A stretch of DNA of 64,000 nt from G963665925 sp963676345 (lineage in GTDB: Bacteria; Bacillota; Clostridia; Peptostreptococcales; Acidaminobacteraceae). The DNA is taken from positions 248,001 through 312,000 of the forward strand of contig CAXXTS010000001.1 of assembly GCA_963676345.2 (NCBI GenBank), written 5' to 3'. The notes under the pieces are model-generated. The model did not search any database, was not told the origin of the DNA, and worked only from the letters and a program-made list of their open reading frames with translations. Positions 8,839 through 18,074 of this stretch are shown here, one piece after another. Within the stretch, counting starts at the first letter, position 1; every line of letters begins with the position of its first letter. Position numbers and translations under genes: made by a program.

Positions 8839-9209
8839 GGCAACTCCAGTTCTCAAAGCCTTTATTCTAGGCAACCCATTGTCTAGGATTGCCCTTTATA
8901 GACTCTGGTAGAAATTATATACAGACCTATAGGCCCTACTGTAACTAATTTCAAGTCATAATCCCATTTTTATTCATAATAACACTTGTGCTCATTATGA
9001 CTCTTGTAATCATTGCAACACTTATACTTGAGGTGGCATTTGAACTAAATATGCTCTTGTAAGCTCAACTTTTCAAGCATTTTTCTTCTTTAGGTCTTTC
9101 CTCTATTCTAGTGCAATAAGTGACAATTGAAAAGGTTCCAAGAAGCAGATAGCGCATCTACTTCTTGGAACCTTAATATAAGTCTTTAAAAAATGAAATC
9201 TGTATTATA
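8839..9209. other. Intergenic region, no gene seen
   Basis: These 371 bases lie between the GNAT gene and the flavin/iron-sulfur operon. Apart from the operon's terminator at 9131-9175, I see only AT-rich sequence with short, weak inverted repeats. Confidence 0.5.
9131..9175 (-). terminator. Terminator of the NuoEFG-like operon
   Basis: AAGGTTCCAAGAAG pairs with CTTCTTGGAACCTT around a 15-nt loop, followed on the minus strand by TTTTC. It lies 35 nt past the last gene. Confidence 0.85.
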
Positions 9210-12200
9210 CTAGCCTACGTTTTCATCAAGAAACTTTTGGAAGCAAGTTGTAATATGATTTGAGTTCTTTTGACCAGATGCCAACGCTTTTTTTACAGAC
9301 GTTTCTGTGATAACAGCATTCTGAAGCTGAGCCTTACCATTTTCAGTCTCAAAACCATCCTGAAGCAGAACGCGTGATCCTTTTACTGGCCAGTATACCG
9401 GCTCTGAAAGTTTGCTGTACCCTAGGTATGCTGGAATAGACTTTTCAATTGATTCAAATATTTGCTGTGCACTCTCATAAGTCGAATGGCCATCAAATAC
9501 ATTCATCAGATTCTGGAACATTTCCCAGTTCTGGTAGCCTGTCAGCGGCTCTACAGCCTTTTGAACACGCTGAATGCGTCTGTCGAGCGACGTAACCGTT
9601 CCCTCAGATTCAGAAAGAATGGTCGCTGGAAGAATCACATCTGCCTTCTTTGCAACATCAGTCATATGTGTTTCCTGTACCATCAGGAATTCTAGACCTT
9701 CCAGTATATCTGTATCAATGTTTTCACCAACAACCATCAGGCCTTTTATAGACCCAGATGCAATGGCTTCTTCGAGTTTACCGGCATTAGGCTTAACACC
9801 CAGGTCAGCAAGTCCTTGTGCGTTTGCATTTGATTTTAGTTCTATAATGCCATTGCGCGGTGACCCAATATGACCTGTCAGAACAGCAATAGCAGCAATA
9901 AGCGCTTGGCTTCTCAGGTCTACTTCTGATTGATCAAATATAATCATAGCCTTAGGTGCATGAAGATACTCATGTGCCAACTTAGTGATTTCATCCGTCA
10001 CATCTGCATCAGCCACATATGCTTTAAGTTCTTCAAAGCCTTCTACCCTGTCTTCTGGGATGTCTGCCCCAATGGCGATGATATACTTGGCAAAGCCTTT
10101 TAAAACATCCACGAGCTCTAACTCAGATGTTCTGATATTTTCCTCAGCCCACTCGTCAAGTTTCGAGTCTTCAAGTGTAATTGCATGAAGCGTTCCACCA
10201 TTTTTGATACACTTTCTAACTTTTAGACCTGCGATCGTGTGATCTTCAAGCATCTTTGACCCTACAGAAAGGACATAAGGCGTATGGTGAATTTCTGTAA
10301 GCACATTGGTTGATGCATTTACGCCAAGTACAGGTTCAAGACCAGATAGACCAGCATTCACACTGTAAACATGGCTCGTGTTTAGCTTTTTATTTGCAAA
10401 TTTCTTCAACATGTAAATGTCTTCGTTTGTAAAACGGTCAGACACAGACACACCGATTGAATTTTTACCATACAGCAAATTAAGCGACTGTGCACGTTTA
10501 GCAATATATAGGAATGCCTCGTCATAGCTCACTTCTACCAAATTGCCATCTTTCCGGATCATTGGCGATTTTATGCGCGTTTGCTTCTCAATCACATTAA
10601 AGCCAAACTTACCCTTAGCACAAAGTAGACCTTCGCTTGTTACATCCGTTTGTACTGGCAGTGCACGAAGGAGCATGTTGCCTTTTGATTCAAGCTCTAT
10701 ACGACAGCCTACATTACAGTGACTACAAACCGTTTCCGTGCGAACAGCTTCAAGTGGCACTGATTTTTCAATAGGCAGACGTTCCTGCAGGGCGCCCGTT
10801 GGACAAACGCCAATACACTGACCACAAGAAACACAGTCTGTCTCCATGAGTCTGTCTCCAAAAGCTGGTTTAACACTTGTTTCGAAGCCACGACCTACCA
10901 GTCCAAGTGCCGCATTGTCCATGACTTCTTCACAAATACGTACACACATACCACAAAGAATACACTTATTTTCATCCTTCATAATAAACGGATGACTGTT
11001 ATCTTTATCTGCACATGGTGGCACGTGGTCAATACGACTTGGTTCTACAGCATAATCATTGGCTTGGGTAATCAAGTCACATTCATGTACATCTCCACAG
11101 CCACACTCAAGACAGCGAGACGCTTCACATTTTGCATTGTCCGCACTGTAACCGAAAACAACCTCATCAAAGTTTGTTTTTCTAAGTTCTGGCAGTTCAT
11201 GTTCCATATGCACGCTTTCGCGTTTTTCAATATAATCAAAGCTTTTTTCAGTTAAATCCTTTTGCTGAACAAGATATGGCTCATGATACTCAAGAACCTC
11301 TCCGTCCAAATAAGCATCGATGATGCGGGCTGCATTCTTACCATCTGCAATGGCTTCAATAGCGATACTTGCGCCCTTATTTGTACAGTCACCGCCGGCA
11401 AATACGCCTTCAAGATTTGTTCTGAACGTTGTTTCTTCAGAATCGATATTACCACGCGTGTTAACCAGCATATCTTCAAAACCATGAATATGGATTTGCT
11501 GGCCAATAGACATGATGACTGAATCCACATCCAGTGTTTCAAATTCACCTTCTATAGCTTTTACAGACGATCTGCCATTCTTATCTGTGCTTGTAACTTC
11601 CATCTTTTGAAGTCTGATTTGCGAAACTCTACCTGTACCGCTGTCCACAATTTCAACAGGGTTACACAGGAACTTGAAGCTTACGCCTTCTTCTTCAGCT
11701 TCTTCAATTTCCACGTCTACAGCAGGCATATCATTTTTCGTTCTTCTATAAATAGCATAAACTTCTTTAGCGCCCAGACGGATTGCCGTACGACAGGCAT
11801 CCATTGCTGTATTGCCGCCACCGATTACTGCAATGCGCTCACCAACCTTGATTGGCATGTTTACAGCAAATTTGTTCAAGAACTCAATACCGCCATAAAC
11901 GCCTCTAAGCTCATTTCCAGGCACATTTAACATTGAGCTTTTCCATGCACCTATTGCTACATAGACAGAATCAAATTGATCACGAATATGCTTGAGGGTA
12001 ATATCGGTTCCAATTCGAATATTAGACAGTAACTTGACGCCCATTTTTCTTAGAATTCCAATTTCAGCTTGCAGTACGTCCTTTGGAAGTCTGTAAAGTG
12101 GAATACCATATTTCAGCATGCCCCCAAACTCTGGCATCGCTTCATATACAACAACATCATGTCCCATTTTACGCAGGTAATAGGCGCTAGAAAGACCTGA

Positions 12201-12809
12201 AGGCCCGCCGCCAATAACCGCAATTTTCTTGCCCGTAGGCGGTGCAATTTCAGGAACATAAGGGAATTTGCTGTTAAGATCTTTATCTGCTGCGAAACGT
12301 TTTAACCAAGCTATGTTGATGCTGTCATCTACCAGTCCGCGTCTACACGCAGTCTGACACGGATGCGGACAGACACGTCCAATAGATGCAGGAAGCGGCA
12401 ACTCTTCTTTAATTAGCTTCAGGGCCTCTTCGTGTGCACCATTAGCAATCAGTCCAACATATCCCTGTACATCTACATGGGAAGGACACCCAATCGTACA
12501 AGGTGCTTTACAATCGCCCCTATGGTTTGTTAACAGCAGTTCAAGTGTTGTCTTTCTAGACTCTCGGATACGCTCAGAATAGGTTCTAATAATCATGCCA
12601 TCCTGAATTTGTGTAGAACATGCTCTAAACAGTCTTGGACTGCCCTCAACTTCCACTACACACATACCGCATGAGCCGTAATTTTCAAGTTTGTCATCCT
12701 GACATAGTGTCGGAATATCAATATCATGCTGTCGCGCTACTTCAAGTATTGTATAGCCACTGTGTGCCAGCAGCTCTTTTCCATCTATATTTACTCTGAT
12801 TCTAGACAT
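9210..12809 (-). CDS. StnC-like subunit: NuoG/molybdopterin-oxidoreductase scaffold fused to a GltD-type NAD(P)H module
   Basis: This large (1199 residues) electron-transfer protein has, in order: an N-terminal [2Fe-2S] domain (Cys 36, 47, 50, 64); a GltD/NfnB-type cysteine-rich helical domain (CKAPCTIGCPSHVD); an FAD fold (IAVIGGGPSGLSSAYYL); a dinucleotide fold (IAVIGGGNTAMDACRTA with IYRRT, suggesting NADPH); two [4Fe-4S] motifs (CILCGMCVRIC, CVSCGQCIGVCPTGAL); then a molybdopterin-oxidoreductase-like domain with CSHCNVGC. The region where formate dehydrogenases carry the catalytic Cys/Sec reads HVYSVNAGLSG, so the active residue is absent, as in NuoG. With its NuoF- and NuoE-like partners this matches the Sporomusa-type Nfn (Stn) design rather than a formate dehydrogenase or hydrogenase; no H-cluster motif is present. 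AGGAGGAG precedes the ATG. Confidence 0.75.
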   Translation of the reverse strand: MSRIRVNIDGKELLAHSGYTILEVARQHDIDIPTLCQDDKLENYGSCGMCVVEVEGSPRLFRACSTQIQDGMIIRTYSERIRESRKTTLELLLTNHRGDCKAPCTIGCPSHVDVQGYVGLIANGAHEEALKLIKEELPLPASIGRVCPHPCQTACRRGLVDDSINIAWLKRFAADKDLNSKFPYVPEIAPPTGKKIAVIGGGPSGLSSAYYLRKMGHDVVVYEAMPEFGGMLKYGIPLYRLPKDVLQAEIGILRKMGVKLLSNIRIGTDITLKHIRDQFDSVYVAIGAWKSSMLNVPGNELRGVYGGIEFLNKFAVNMPIKVGERIAVIGGGNTAMDACRTAIRLGAKEVYAIYRRTKNDMPAVDVEIEEAEEEGVSFKFLCNPVEIVDSGTGRVSQIRLQKMEVTSTDKNGRSSVKAIEGEFETLDVDSVIMSIGQQIHIHGFEDMLVNTRGNIDSEETTFRTNLEGVFAGGDCTNKGASIAIEAIADGKNAARIIDAYLDGEVLEYHEPYLVQQKDLTEKSFDYIEKRESVHMEHELPELRKTNFDEVVFGYSADNAKCEASRCLECGCGDVHECDLITQANDYAVEPSRIDHVPPCADKDNSHPFIMKDENKCILCGMCVRICEEVMDNAALGLVGRGFETSVKPAFGDRLMETDCVSCGQCIGVCPTGALQERLPIEKSVPLEAVRTETVCSHCNVGCRIELESKGNMLLRALPVQTDVTSEGLLCAKGKFGFNVIEKQTRIKSPMIRKDGNLVEVSYDEAFLYIAKRAQSLNLLYGKNSIGVSVSDRFTNEDIYMLKKFANKKLNTSHVYSVNAGLSGLEPVLGVNASTNVLTEIHHTPYVLSVGSKMLEDHTIAGLKVRKCIKNGGTLHAITLEDSKLDEWAEENIRTSELELVDVLKGFAKYIIAIGADIPEDRVEGFEELKAYVADADVTDEITKLAHEYLHAPKAMIIFDQSEVDLRSQALIAAIAVLTGHIGSPRNGIIELKSNANAQGLADLGVKPNAGKLEEAIASGSIKGLMVVGENIDTDILEGLEFLMVQETHMTDVAKKADVILPATILSESEGTVTSLDRRIQRVQKAVEPLTGYQNWEMFQNLMNVFDGHSTYESAQQIFESIEKSIPAYLGYSKLSEPVYWPVKGSRVLLQDGFETENGKAQLQNAVITETSVKKALASGQKNSNHITTCFQKFLDENVG

Positions 12810-12821
12810 TGTCTCCTCCTG

Positions 12822-14561
12822 TTAAGCCTTAAGTATCGCGTCAAACTTACACTTTGTTAAACAGATACCGCATTTTACACACTTGTCTTGATCGATAGTG
12901 TGTGTCTGCTTAACATCCCCTGTAATCGCGTCTGTAGGACAGGCACGCTTACACGCTGTACATCCAATACATTTATCAGACAGTACACGATAGGTAATTA
13001 AGTTTGTACATTGACCAGCAGGACATGTCTTATCATGGATATGCGCTTCATATTCATGTCTGAAATACTTAAGTGTCGTCAGAACTGGATTTGGTGCGGT
13101 CTGTCCAAGTCCGCAAAGTGAACCCTCTTTAATTTTATAGCTCAGCTCTTCAAGCAGGTCTATGTCAGAAGGTTTGCCTTCACCCTTAGTAATTTTAGTC
13201 AAAATTTCAAGCATACGTTTTGTTCCAACACGGCAGTAAGTACATTTGCCGCAAGACTCTTTACAAGTAAAATCAAGGAAGAAGCGCGCCATTTCAACCA
13301 TACACGTATCTTCATCCATGACAACCATACCACCTGAGCCAACAATAGCACCCGTTTGGTTAATAGACTCATAGTCAATTGACGTGTCAAGGAGCTGCTC
13401 TGGAATACATCCACCAGATGGCCCCCCCAGCTGAACCGCTTTAAATGGCTTATCGTTCTTGATACCGCCACCAACACCAAAAATGGTTTCTCTGAGTGTC
13501 ATCCCCATTGGGATTTCAACCAGTCCACCCTTTTTTATTTTACCTGTCAGTGCAAATACTTTTGTACCCCTGCTCTTTTCTGTTCCGAGGCTAGAAAATG
13601 CCTTAGAACCATTTTTAAGAATCCACGGCACATTAGCGAGTGTCTCAACGTTGTTAATATTTGTAGGCTTGCCCCAGAAACCTTTTTCAGCAGGGAATGG
13701 TGGCTTTAGCCTCGGCATGCCGCGTTCACCTTCTAATGAAGCAATTAATGCTGTTTCCTCACCACAGACAAATGCACCTGCACCTGCTTTGATACGCAAA
13801 TCGAAGTTATGCGATTCAATACCAAACACATCTTTGCCCAAAATATTGCGTTCACGTGCCTGATCAATTGCCTTTTGAAGTCTCTCAATAGCAAGCGGAT
13901 ACTCTGCACGTACATAGACAATACCCTCATTTGCACCAATTGCATAACCGGCAATCATCATGCCTTCAATTAAGCTATGCGGGTCCCCTTCAAGAACTGA
14001 ACGGTCCATAAATGCACCTGGGTCACCCTCGTCTGCATTACAGACGATATATTTTTCATCTGATGGATTGTCCAGCGCAGCTTTCCATTTGAACCATGTA
14101 GGAAAGCCTGCACCACCACGCCCTCTAAGACCTGAGCGCTTAATTGTTCCAATAACGCTGGCTGGTGTTCGTTCCATAATCACTTTCTTAATGGCCTCAT
14201 ATCCACCAACAGCAATATATTCATCTATTGATTCCGGATCAATTTTTCCGTAATTACGCATAACAATACGGTGCTGCGCACTTAGAACAGCATCGTCTTC
14301 TGCACTTATTAATTTTTCCTCTAAAACGTTTTCATCATCAAGAAATGCGAGTATGTCATCGCTGTTCACTTTAACATAACGTTTAAAATCCCCATCTTTA
14401 TAAACGTCAACAATTGGTTCTAAGTGACACATGCCAATACATCCTGTTTGCTGTACCTGAGCGCTCAGTTCACCATTTGTAACCGCATTCTCTAAGGCAG
14501 TCAGTACCTTGCCAGCGCCTGCAGCAAGTCCACAGCTTCCTGTACCTACGACTATCTTCAT
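12822..14561 (-). CDS. NuoF/HydB/StnB-like NADH-binding flavoprotein
   Basis: This 579-residue FMN/NAD(H) subunit belongs to the soluble complex. It begins with a thioredoxin-like [2Fe-2S] domain (about 1-90, with TGSCGLAAG and TGCIGMCHLEP), then the NuoF core (GLRGRGGAGFPTWFKW, FMN/NADH; CNADEGDPGAFMDRSVLEGDP), the SLBB domain, the N3-type cluster (SCGKCTYCRVGTKRML), and ends with a two-cluster ferredoxin domain (CIGCTACKRACP, CVKCGICLTKC). This layout is that of bifurcating HydB, NfnA-associated and Stn enzymes rather than of complex I, whose NuoF lacks both added ends. Its ATG overlaps the upstream NuoE-like stop codon by 4 nt (ATGA), so synthesis is coupled. Confidence 0.88.
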   Translation of the reverse strand: MKIVVGTGSCGLAAGAGKVLTALENAVTNGELSAQVQQTGCIGMCHLEPIVDVYKDGDFKRYVKVNSDDILAFLDDENVLEEKLISAEDDAVLSAQHRIVMRNYGKIDPESIDEYIAVGGYEAIKKVIMERTPASVIGTIKRSGLRGRGGAGFPTWFKWKAALDNPSDEKYIVCNADEGDPGAFMDRSVLEGDPHSLIEGMMIAGYAIGANEGIVYVRAEYPLAIERLQKAIDQARERNILGKDVFGIESHNFDLRIKAGAGAFVCGEETALIASLEGERGMPRLKPPFPAEKGFWGKPTNINNVETLANVPWILKNGSKAFSSLGTEKSRGTKVFALTGKIKKGGLVEIPMGMTLRETIFGVGGGIKNDKPFKAVQLGGPSGGCIPEQLLDTSIDYESINQTGAIVGSGGMVVMDEDTCMVEMARFFLDFTCKESCGKCTYCRVGTKRMLEILTKITKGEGKPSDIDLLEELSYKIKEGSLCGLGQTAPNPVLTTLKYFRHEYEAHIHDKTCPAGQCTNLITYRVLSDKCIGCTACKRACPTDAITGDVKQTHTIDQDKCVKCGICLTKCKFDAILKA

Positions 14562-15079
14562 GCGGATACCTCCTGTGACTCTGCCTTAATGCTCTTTAGA
14601 ATTTCCTTTGTCTTTTCTGGCGTCAGATTTGCATAAGTTTCACTGCCAATCATCATTACAGGTGCCAGAGAACAACATCCAAGACAAGCTACATTATTAA
14701 AGGTAAAAAGATTATCAACTGTTGTCTGTCCATCTTCAATGCCAAGTTCTTCAACTATAGCACGTTCAATGCCCGCTGAACCATTTACGTGACAGGCCGT
14801 ACCCTGACAGAGCATAATTAGATTCTCGCCAACGGGTTCAAGTCTAAACTGCGTATAGAATGTAGCAACACCATATACCTTTGAACCCTTGATACCTGTT
14901 TCCTTTGCAATATAGTCCATAACTGGCTTTGGCAAATAACCATATATGCTTTGCGCTTTTTGCAGGATTGTAATCAGGCTGCCTTTTGTCCCCTTATACT
15001 GATCCAGTGTCTCCTGCAGTTTTGTTATGTCGAACTCACCCGCTGGATGGTTCGAACTGCAATCACAACAATTTTGCAT
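14558..15079 (-). CDS. NuoE/HydC/StnA-like [2Fe-2S] thioredoxin-fold subunit
   Basis: This subunit of about 173 residues carries one [2Fe-2S] cluster and relays electrons to or from the NuoF-like subunit. The motifs CQGTACHVNG and NVACLGCCSLAPVM supply the four cysteines. The N-terminal helical part with LITILQKAQSIYGYLPKPVMDYIA is typical of NuoE. I place the start at the ATG at 15079, which has AGGAGG 6 nt upstream; the upstream ATG at 15121 lacks such a site. It is the first gene of a three-gene operon whose last gene ends at a strong terminator at 9131-9175. Confidence 0.88.
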   Translation of the reverse strand: MQNCCDCSSNHPAGEFDITKLQETLDQYKGTKGSLITILQKAQSIYGYLPKPVMDYIAKETGIKGSKVYGVATFYTQFRLEPVGENLIMLCQGTACHVNGSAGIERAIVEELGIEDGQTTVDNLFTFNNVACLGCCSLAPVMMIGSETYANLTPEKTKEILKSIKAESQEVSA

Positions 15080-15489
15080 ATAGCCCCTCCTATTACTTCT
15101 TTTATCTGAATTTTCTGACATATGTAATTTTGTGCGAAATATGCTTCAATTTTCAGTTTTTTAACGCATTTCACCGCATTATTCATATTAGACAGAACTA
15201 CCCCATTAGATGTTTTATGAATTATTATACAGGAAATATTGCACCAGTGTTATGGTTAGGGCCCCTATTTATTATTTTTATATAATGCTACCAAGGTATT
15301 TATTTTTTTCGTATTGGGCAAACGTTTGTCCACATCAAAAGAACATCAATTTTCGCGTGTATATTGTATTATTTCTACAAACGCGTGTTATCTTTTTAAC
15401 AATGATATTCGATTTAATAAGCAAAAAATAACAAAACCGGCGTCAATGGCTTACCTAACACCGATTTGTATATGCAATCATTATTCAAT
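15080..15489. other. Intergenic region upstream of the NuoE-like gene
   Basis: These 410 bases are AT-rich. A TATAAT reads on the minus strand at 15224-15229, but no convincing -35 lies 16-18 nt upstream, so the operon promoter is not settled. No gene or strong hairpin is seen. Confidence 0.35.
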
Positions 15490-16362
15490 TCATTTACTAT
15501 AGTCTTGCACTTTGAAGTCTAAAAGTTCTTCATTTTTCATATCATAGCCAATGAGTGCATCCTGAAGTGCAAAAGTATTCCTGTAAAAACTTGCACGAGA
15601 CAGATACGCTCCGGCTTGAGGATAGACTTTTTCAATCAGTTTTACAAACCCTTCCCCATATCCAATTTTACCAATTAGCGATGCGATGTCAAGGGCAGGG
15701 TCATCAATAGCCACTTCGCTGAAATCTAAAACACCCGAAATGTTTTCTCCTTTATACAGTATATTTGTCGGACCAAATTCACCATGAACAATACATTTGT
15801 CAAAATGAAAATTACAGGGTTCATTAAAGAAGGTATCAAACATTTTTTCAAACTGTTCGCGCACCTCTACGCGCATAAGCGGATAAAGCTTACTTCTAAC
15901 GGCCTCATAGAACTGCATCCATTTTTGTCTAGAATCCGTTGATTCAATATTAAGGGCTGTAAATTGTTCTACTGGAACACCATGCAGTTCCTTTAAAAAG
16001 GTCCCTAACTGCATTGCCAGCTTCTCATGATCTTCTATTTGCAAGAAAGACTGTCTAAATAAAGGCTTCCCCGGAATGAGTCTATACATGATATAGGCGT
16101 CTTTTAGACTGCACCCCTCCAGGTTCGCGTACTCAGGATAAGGAATTGGCAAGCTGATATAGTGTTTAAGTGCCTTGAGTACATGATATTCTTTTGCCGT
16201 GCGTTCAAGCTCTTCTTTATATTTAGGAAATCTGTAAACCCATTCATGATTGACTGTTACAATTGTGTTATGCATTCCACTGTCATTGACAGCAATGCTA
16301 TGCACTTCAATGGTTGGTGTTATTTTCTCAATTTTTCGTTTCCATTTTGATTTTCTTTTCAT
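15490..16362 (-). CDS. Aminoglycoside phosphotransferase (APH)-family kinase
   Basis: This 290-residue protein has the APH/choline-kinase fold. The catalytic loop reads VHGEFGPTNILY (about residue 194) and the metal loop GVLDFSEVAIDDPALDIA follows about 20 residues later. Most family members have HGD in the catalytic loop, so the Asp-to-Glu change at the base position is notable. The substrate could be an aminoglycoside, another small metabolite or none; context gives no help. The gene has its own RBS (GGAGGGG) and stands alone between amt and the NuoEFG-like operon. Confidence 0.78.
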   Translation of the reverse strand: MKRKSKWKRKIEKITPTIEVHSIAVNDSGMHNTIVTVNHEWVYRFPKYKEELERTAKEYHVLKALKHYISLPIPYPEYANLEGCSLKDAYIMYRLIPGKPLFRQSFLQIEDHEKLAMQLGTFLKELHGVPVEQFTALNIESTDSRQKWMQFYEAVRSKLYPLMRVEVREQFEKMFDTFFNEPCNFHFDKCIVHGEFGPTNILYKGENISGVLDFSEVAIDDPALDIASLIGKIGYGEGFVKLIEKVYPQAGAYLSRASFYRNTFALQDALIGYDMKNEELLDFKVQDYSK

Positions 16363-16450
16363 ATTCCCCTCCAGTCTATACTCCCCTTAAACTATATATA
16401 TCCACTTTTCATGCAGGACTCACATGTAAACAAGGGATTTCTAAACGCGT

Positions 16451-16480
16451 AAAAGACGTCGGTTGGACCGACGCCTTTTT
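16451..16480. terminator. Terminator downstream of amt
   Basis: AAAAGACGTCGGT pairs with ACCGACGCCTTTT (one wobble) around a 3-nt loop, with A/T tracts on both strands, about 60 nt after the amt stop. Confidence 0.7.
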
Positions 16481-16541
16481 AAGAGGATACGCTGAAAATT
16501 TTATTGCATTCATATTGGAATATGAACCGACATGTCTATGT

Positions 16542-17789
16542 TTATGATGCGTTGTTCATGCTTTCCATAACAAAACCTGTGTACGATGGAGAGCCATGTT
16601 CTTCAACATCAAGTCCAAGCAGTTCTTCGTTGTGCTTAACACGTAGACCAACTGTTTTATGAAGCGTAACGAACAGGACGCCTGTAGTACCCATTGTCCA
16701 AGCTGCAACAGCTAAAACACCAATCGCTTGTGTAGCAAGCATTGCAGCACTACCTGTGTATAGAAGACCAGCACTTGTATCAAATAGGCCAACTGCAAGT
16801 GTACCGAAGGCTCCGCAGACACCGTGTACGCCAATAGCGCCAACTGGGTCATCTACTTTAAGTTTGTTTTCAATAAAGTTCAAAGCAACTGGAAGAACAA
16901 TACCTGCCATAAAGCCAATTGCAATGGCACCTATTGGTGAAACCACGTCACATCCAGCAGTGATTCCCACTAGACCTGCAAGTGCACCGTTCAGTGTAAG
17001 CGCAACATCTGGCTTACCTTTTGTTGTCCAAGCGTAAATCATTGATGCAACTGCACCCGCAGAAGCTGCCAAGTTTGTTGTTACAAATACGTTCGCAATC
17101 AAGGTAGGGTCTTCAACACCGAGGCTTGAACCCGCGTTAAATCCGAACCATCCGAACCATAGAATAAATACACCCAGTGCACCGATAATCAGGTTATGAC
17201 CAGGAATTTCTTTTGCCTTGCCGTGTGCATCGTATTTTCCAATACGAGGGCCAATTACAGCGGCACCCATAAGTGCTGCCCAACCGCCAACGGAGTGAAC
17301 CACTGTCGAGCCTGCAAAATCGTGGAATCCTAGATTTGAAAGGAATCCGCCACCCCATGCCCAGTGACCTACAACAGGATAAACCAAACCACTAATAACA
17401 ATACTATAAATAAGATAAGAGCTAAATTTAGTTCTTTCTGACATGGCGCCAGAAACAATTGTTGCAGCTGTTGCACAGAACACTGTCTGGAAAATCAGAA
17501 ATGCACTGAAAGGAATCGACAGACCAAGGAATGAGAACGATTCAGCAGTTGCAGTTGCGTACTTACCAATAACCCCTGCAATGTCTTCACCAAACATGAT
17601 TGTAAAACCAACGATGAAAAATACAATTGAACCCGCCGCCAAATCCATTAAGTTCTTCATAATAATATTAGAAGCATTTTTTGCTCGTGTAAATCCAGTT
17701 TCTACCATAGCGAAGCCAGCTTGCATGAAAAACACCAAAGTTGTCGCTATGAGTACCCATACGGTATTAAGATTGAAAATAGCATCCAT
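16542..17789 (-). CDS. amt: Ammonium transporter Amt
   Basis: This ammonium channel of about 415 residues has 11 predicted hydrophobic helices. Diagnostic segments are WVLIATTLVFFMQAGFAMVETGF at the start (split here as AGFAMVETGF), GAWAALMGAAVIGPR-type pore helices (VHSVGGWAALMGA), FGWFGFNAGS and VGAIGVHGVCGAFGTLAVGLF, the last carrying one of the two pore histidines. The ATG at 17789 is used because the protein then begins at the usual MDAIFNLN-type N-terminus with AAGGGG upstream; the ATG 10 codons earlier has no RBS. No glnK/PII gene is adjacent, which is unusual. A structured leader precedes it. Confidence 0.93.
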   Translation of the reverse strand: MDAIFNLNTVWVLIATTLVFFMQAGFAMVETGFTRAKNASNIIMKNLMDLAAGSIVFFIVGFTIMFGEDIAGVIGKYATATAESFSFLGLSIPFSAFLIFQTVFCATAATIVSGAMSERTKFSSYLIYSIVISGLVYPVVGHWAWGGGFLSNLGFHDFAGSTVVHSVGGWAALMGAAVIGPRIGKYDAHGKAKEIPGHNLIIGALGVFILWFGWFGFNAGSSLGVEDPTLIANVFVTTNLAASAGAVASMIYAWTTKGKPDVALTLNGALAGLVGITAGCDVVSPIGAIAIGFMAGIVLPVALNFIENKLKVDDPVGAIGVHGVCGAFGTLAVGLFDTSAGLLYTGSAAMLATQAIGVLAVAAWTMGTTGVLFVTLHKTVGLRVKHNEELLGLDVEEHGSPSYTGFVMESMNNAS

Positions 17790-17847
17790 AAATATACACC
17801 CCTTTTTTTGAACATACACTAAACAAAGATCTATGCGCGCAAATAAG

Positions 17848-17895
17848 AAAACGCCTGAGCAAGGGAGACAGGGCTCCTTCGCATCAGACGTCTTT
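17848..17895 (-). promoter_or_regulatory. Structured leader (attenuator-like hairpin) of amt
   Basis: On the minus strand AAAGACGTCTGATGC pairs with GCTCAGGCGTTTT, enclosing a second small stem (GGAG, 6-nt loop, CTCC), and is followed by TTTTC. It lies between the promoter (17923-17950) and the start codon, so it looks like a transcription attenuator in the 5' leader. The regulator is unknown. Confidence 0.6.
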
Positions 17896-17922
17896 GTCTA
17901 GATCACTTATTAACTTAGGTTA

Positions 17923-17950
17923 ATTATACACTCATGCAACAATTATTCAA
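17923..17950 (-). promoter_or_regulatory. Promoter of amt
   Basis: On the minus strand TTGAAT and TATAAT are separated by 16 nt, giving a leader of about 127 nt containing the hairpin at 17848-17895. Confidence 0.6.
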
Positions 17951-18074
17951 CACTTTTTTCACGGAAAACGCTATCTTAATTTTCTGACTATTGCTTGCTC
18001 TATATTGTATTCTCTGCTCAAAATACTGAAATTCGAACACTTCATAAGAATCCATTTTAGGTCAAATGATTTGA

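Noticed and set aside
9210..12809. Formate dehydrogenase or [FeFe]-hydrogenase
   Set aside because: The Cys/Sec region of formate dehydrogenase is replaced and no H-cluster motifs are visible; the GltD module points to a transhydrogenase-type complex.
17848..17895. ANTAR target or known riboswitch upstream of amt
   Set aside because: The six-base loop lacks the A1/G4 pattern of ANTAR sites and I cannot match it to a named riboswitch class.
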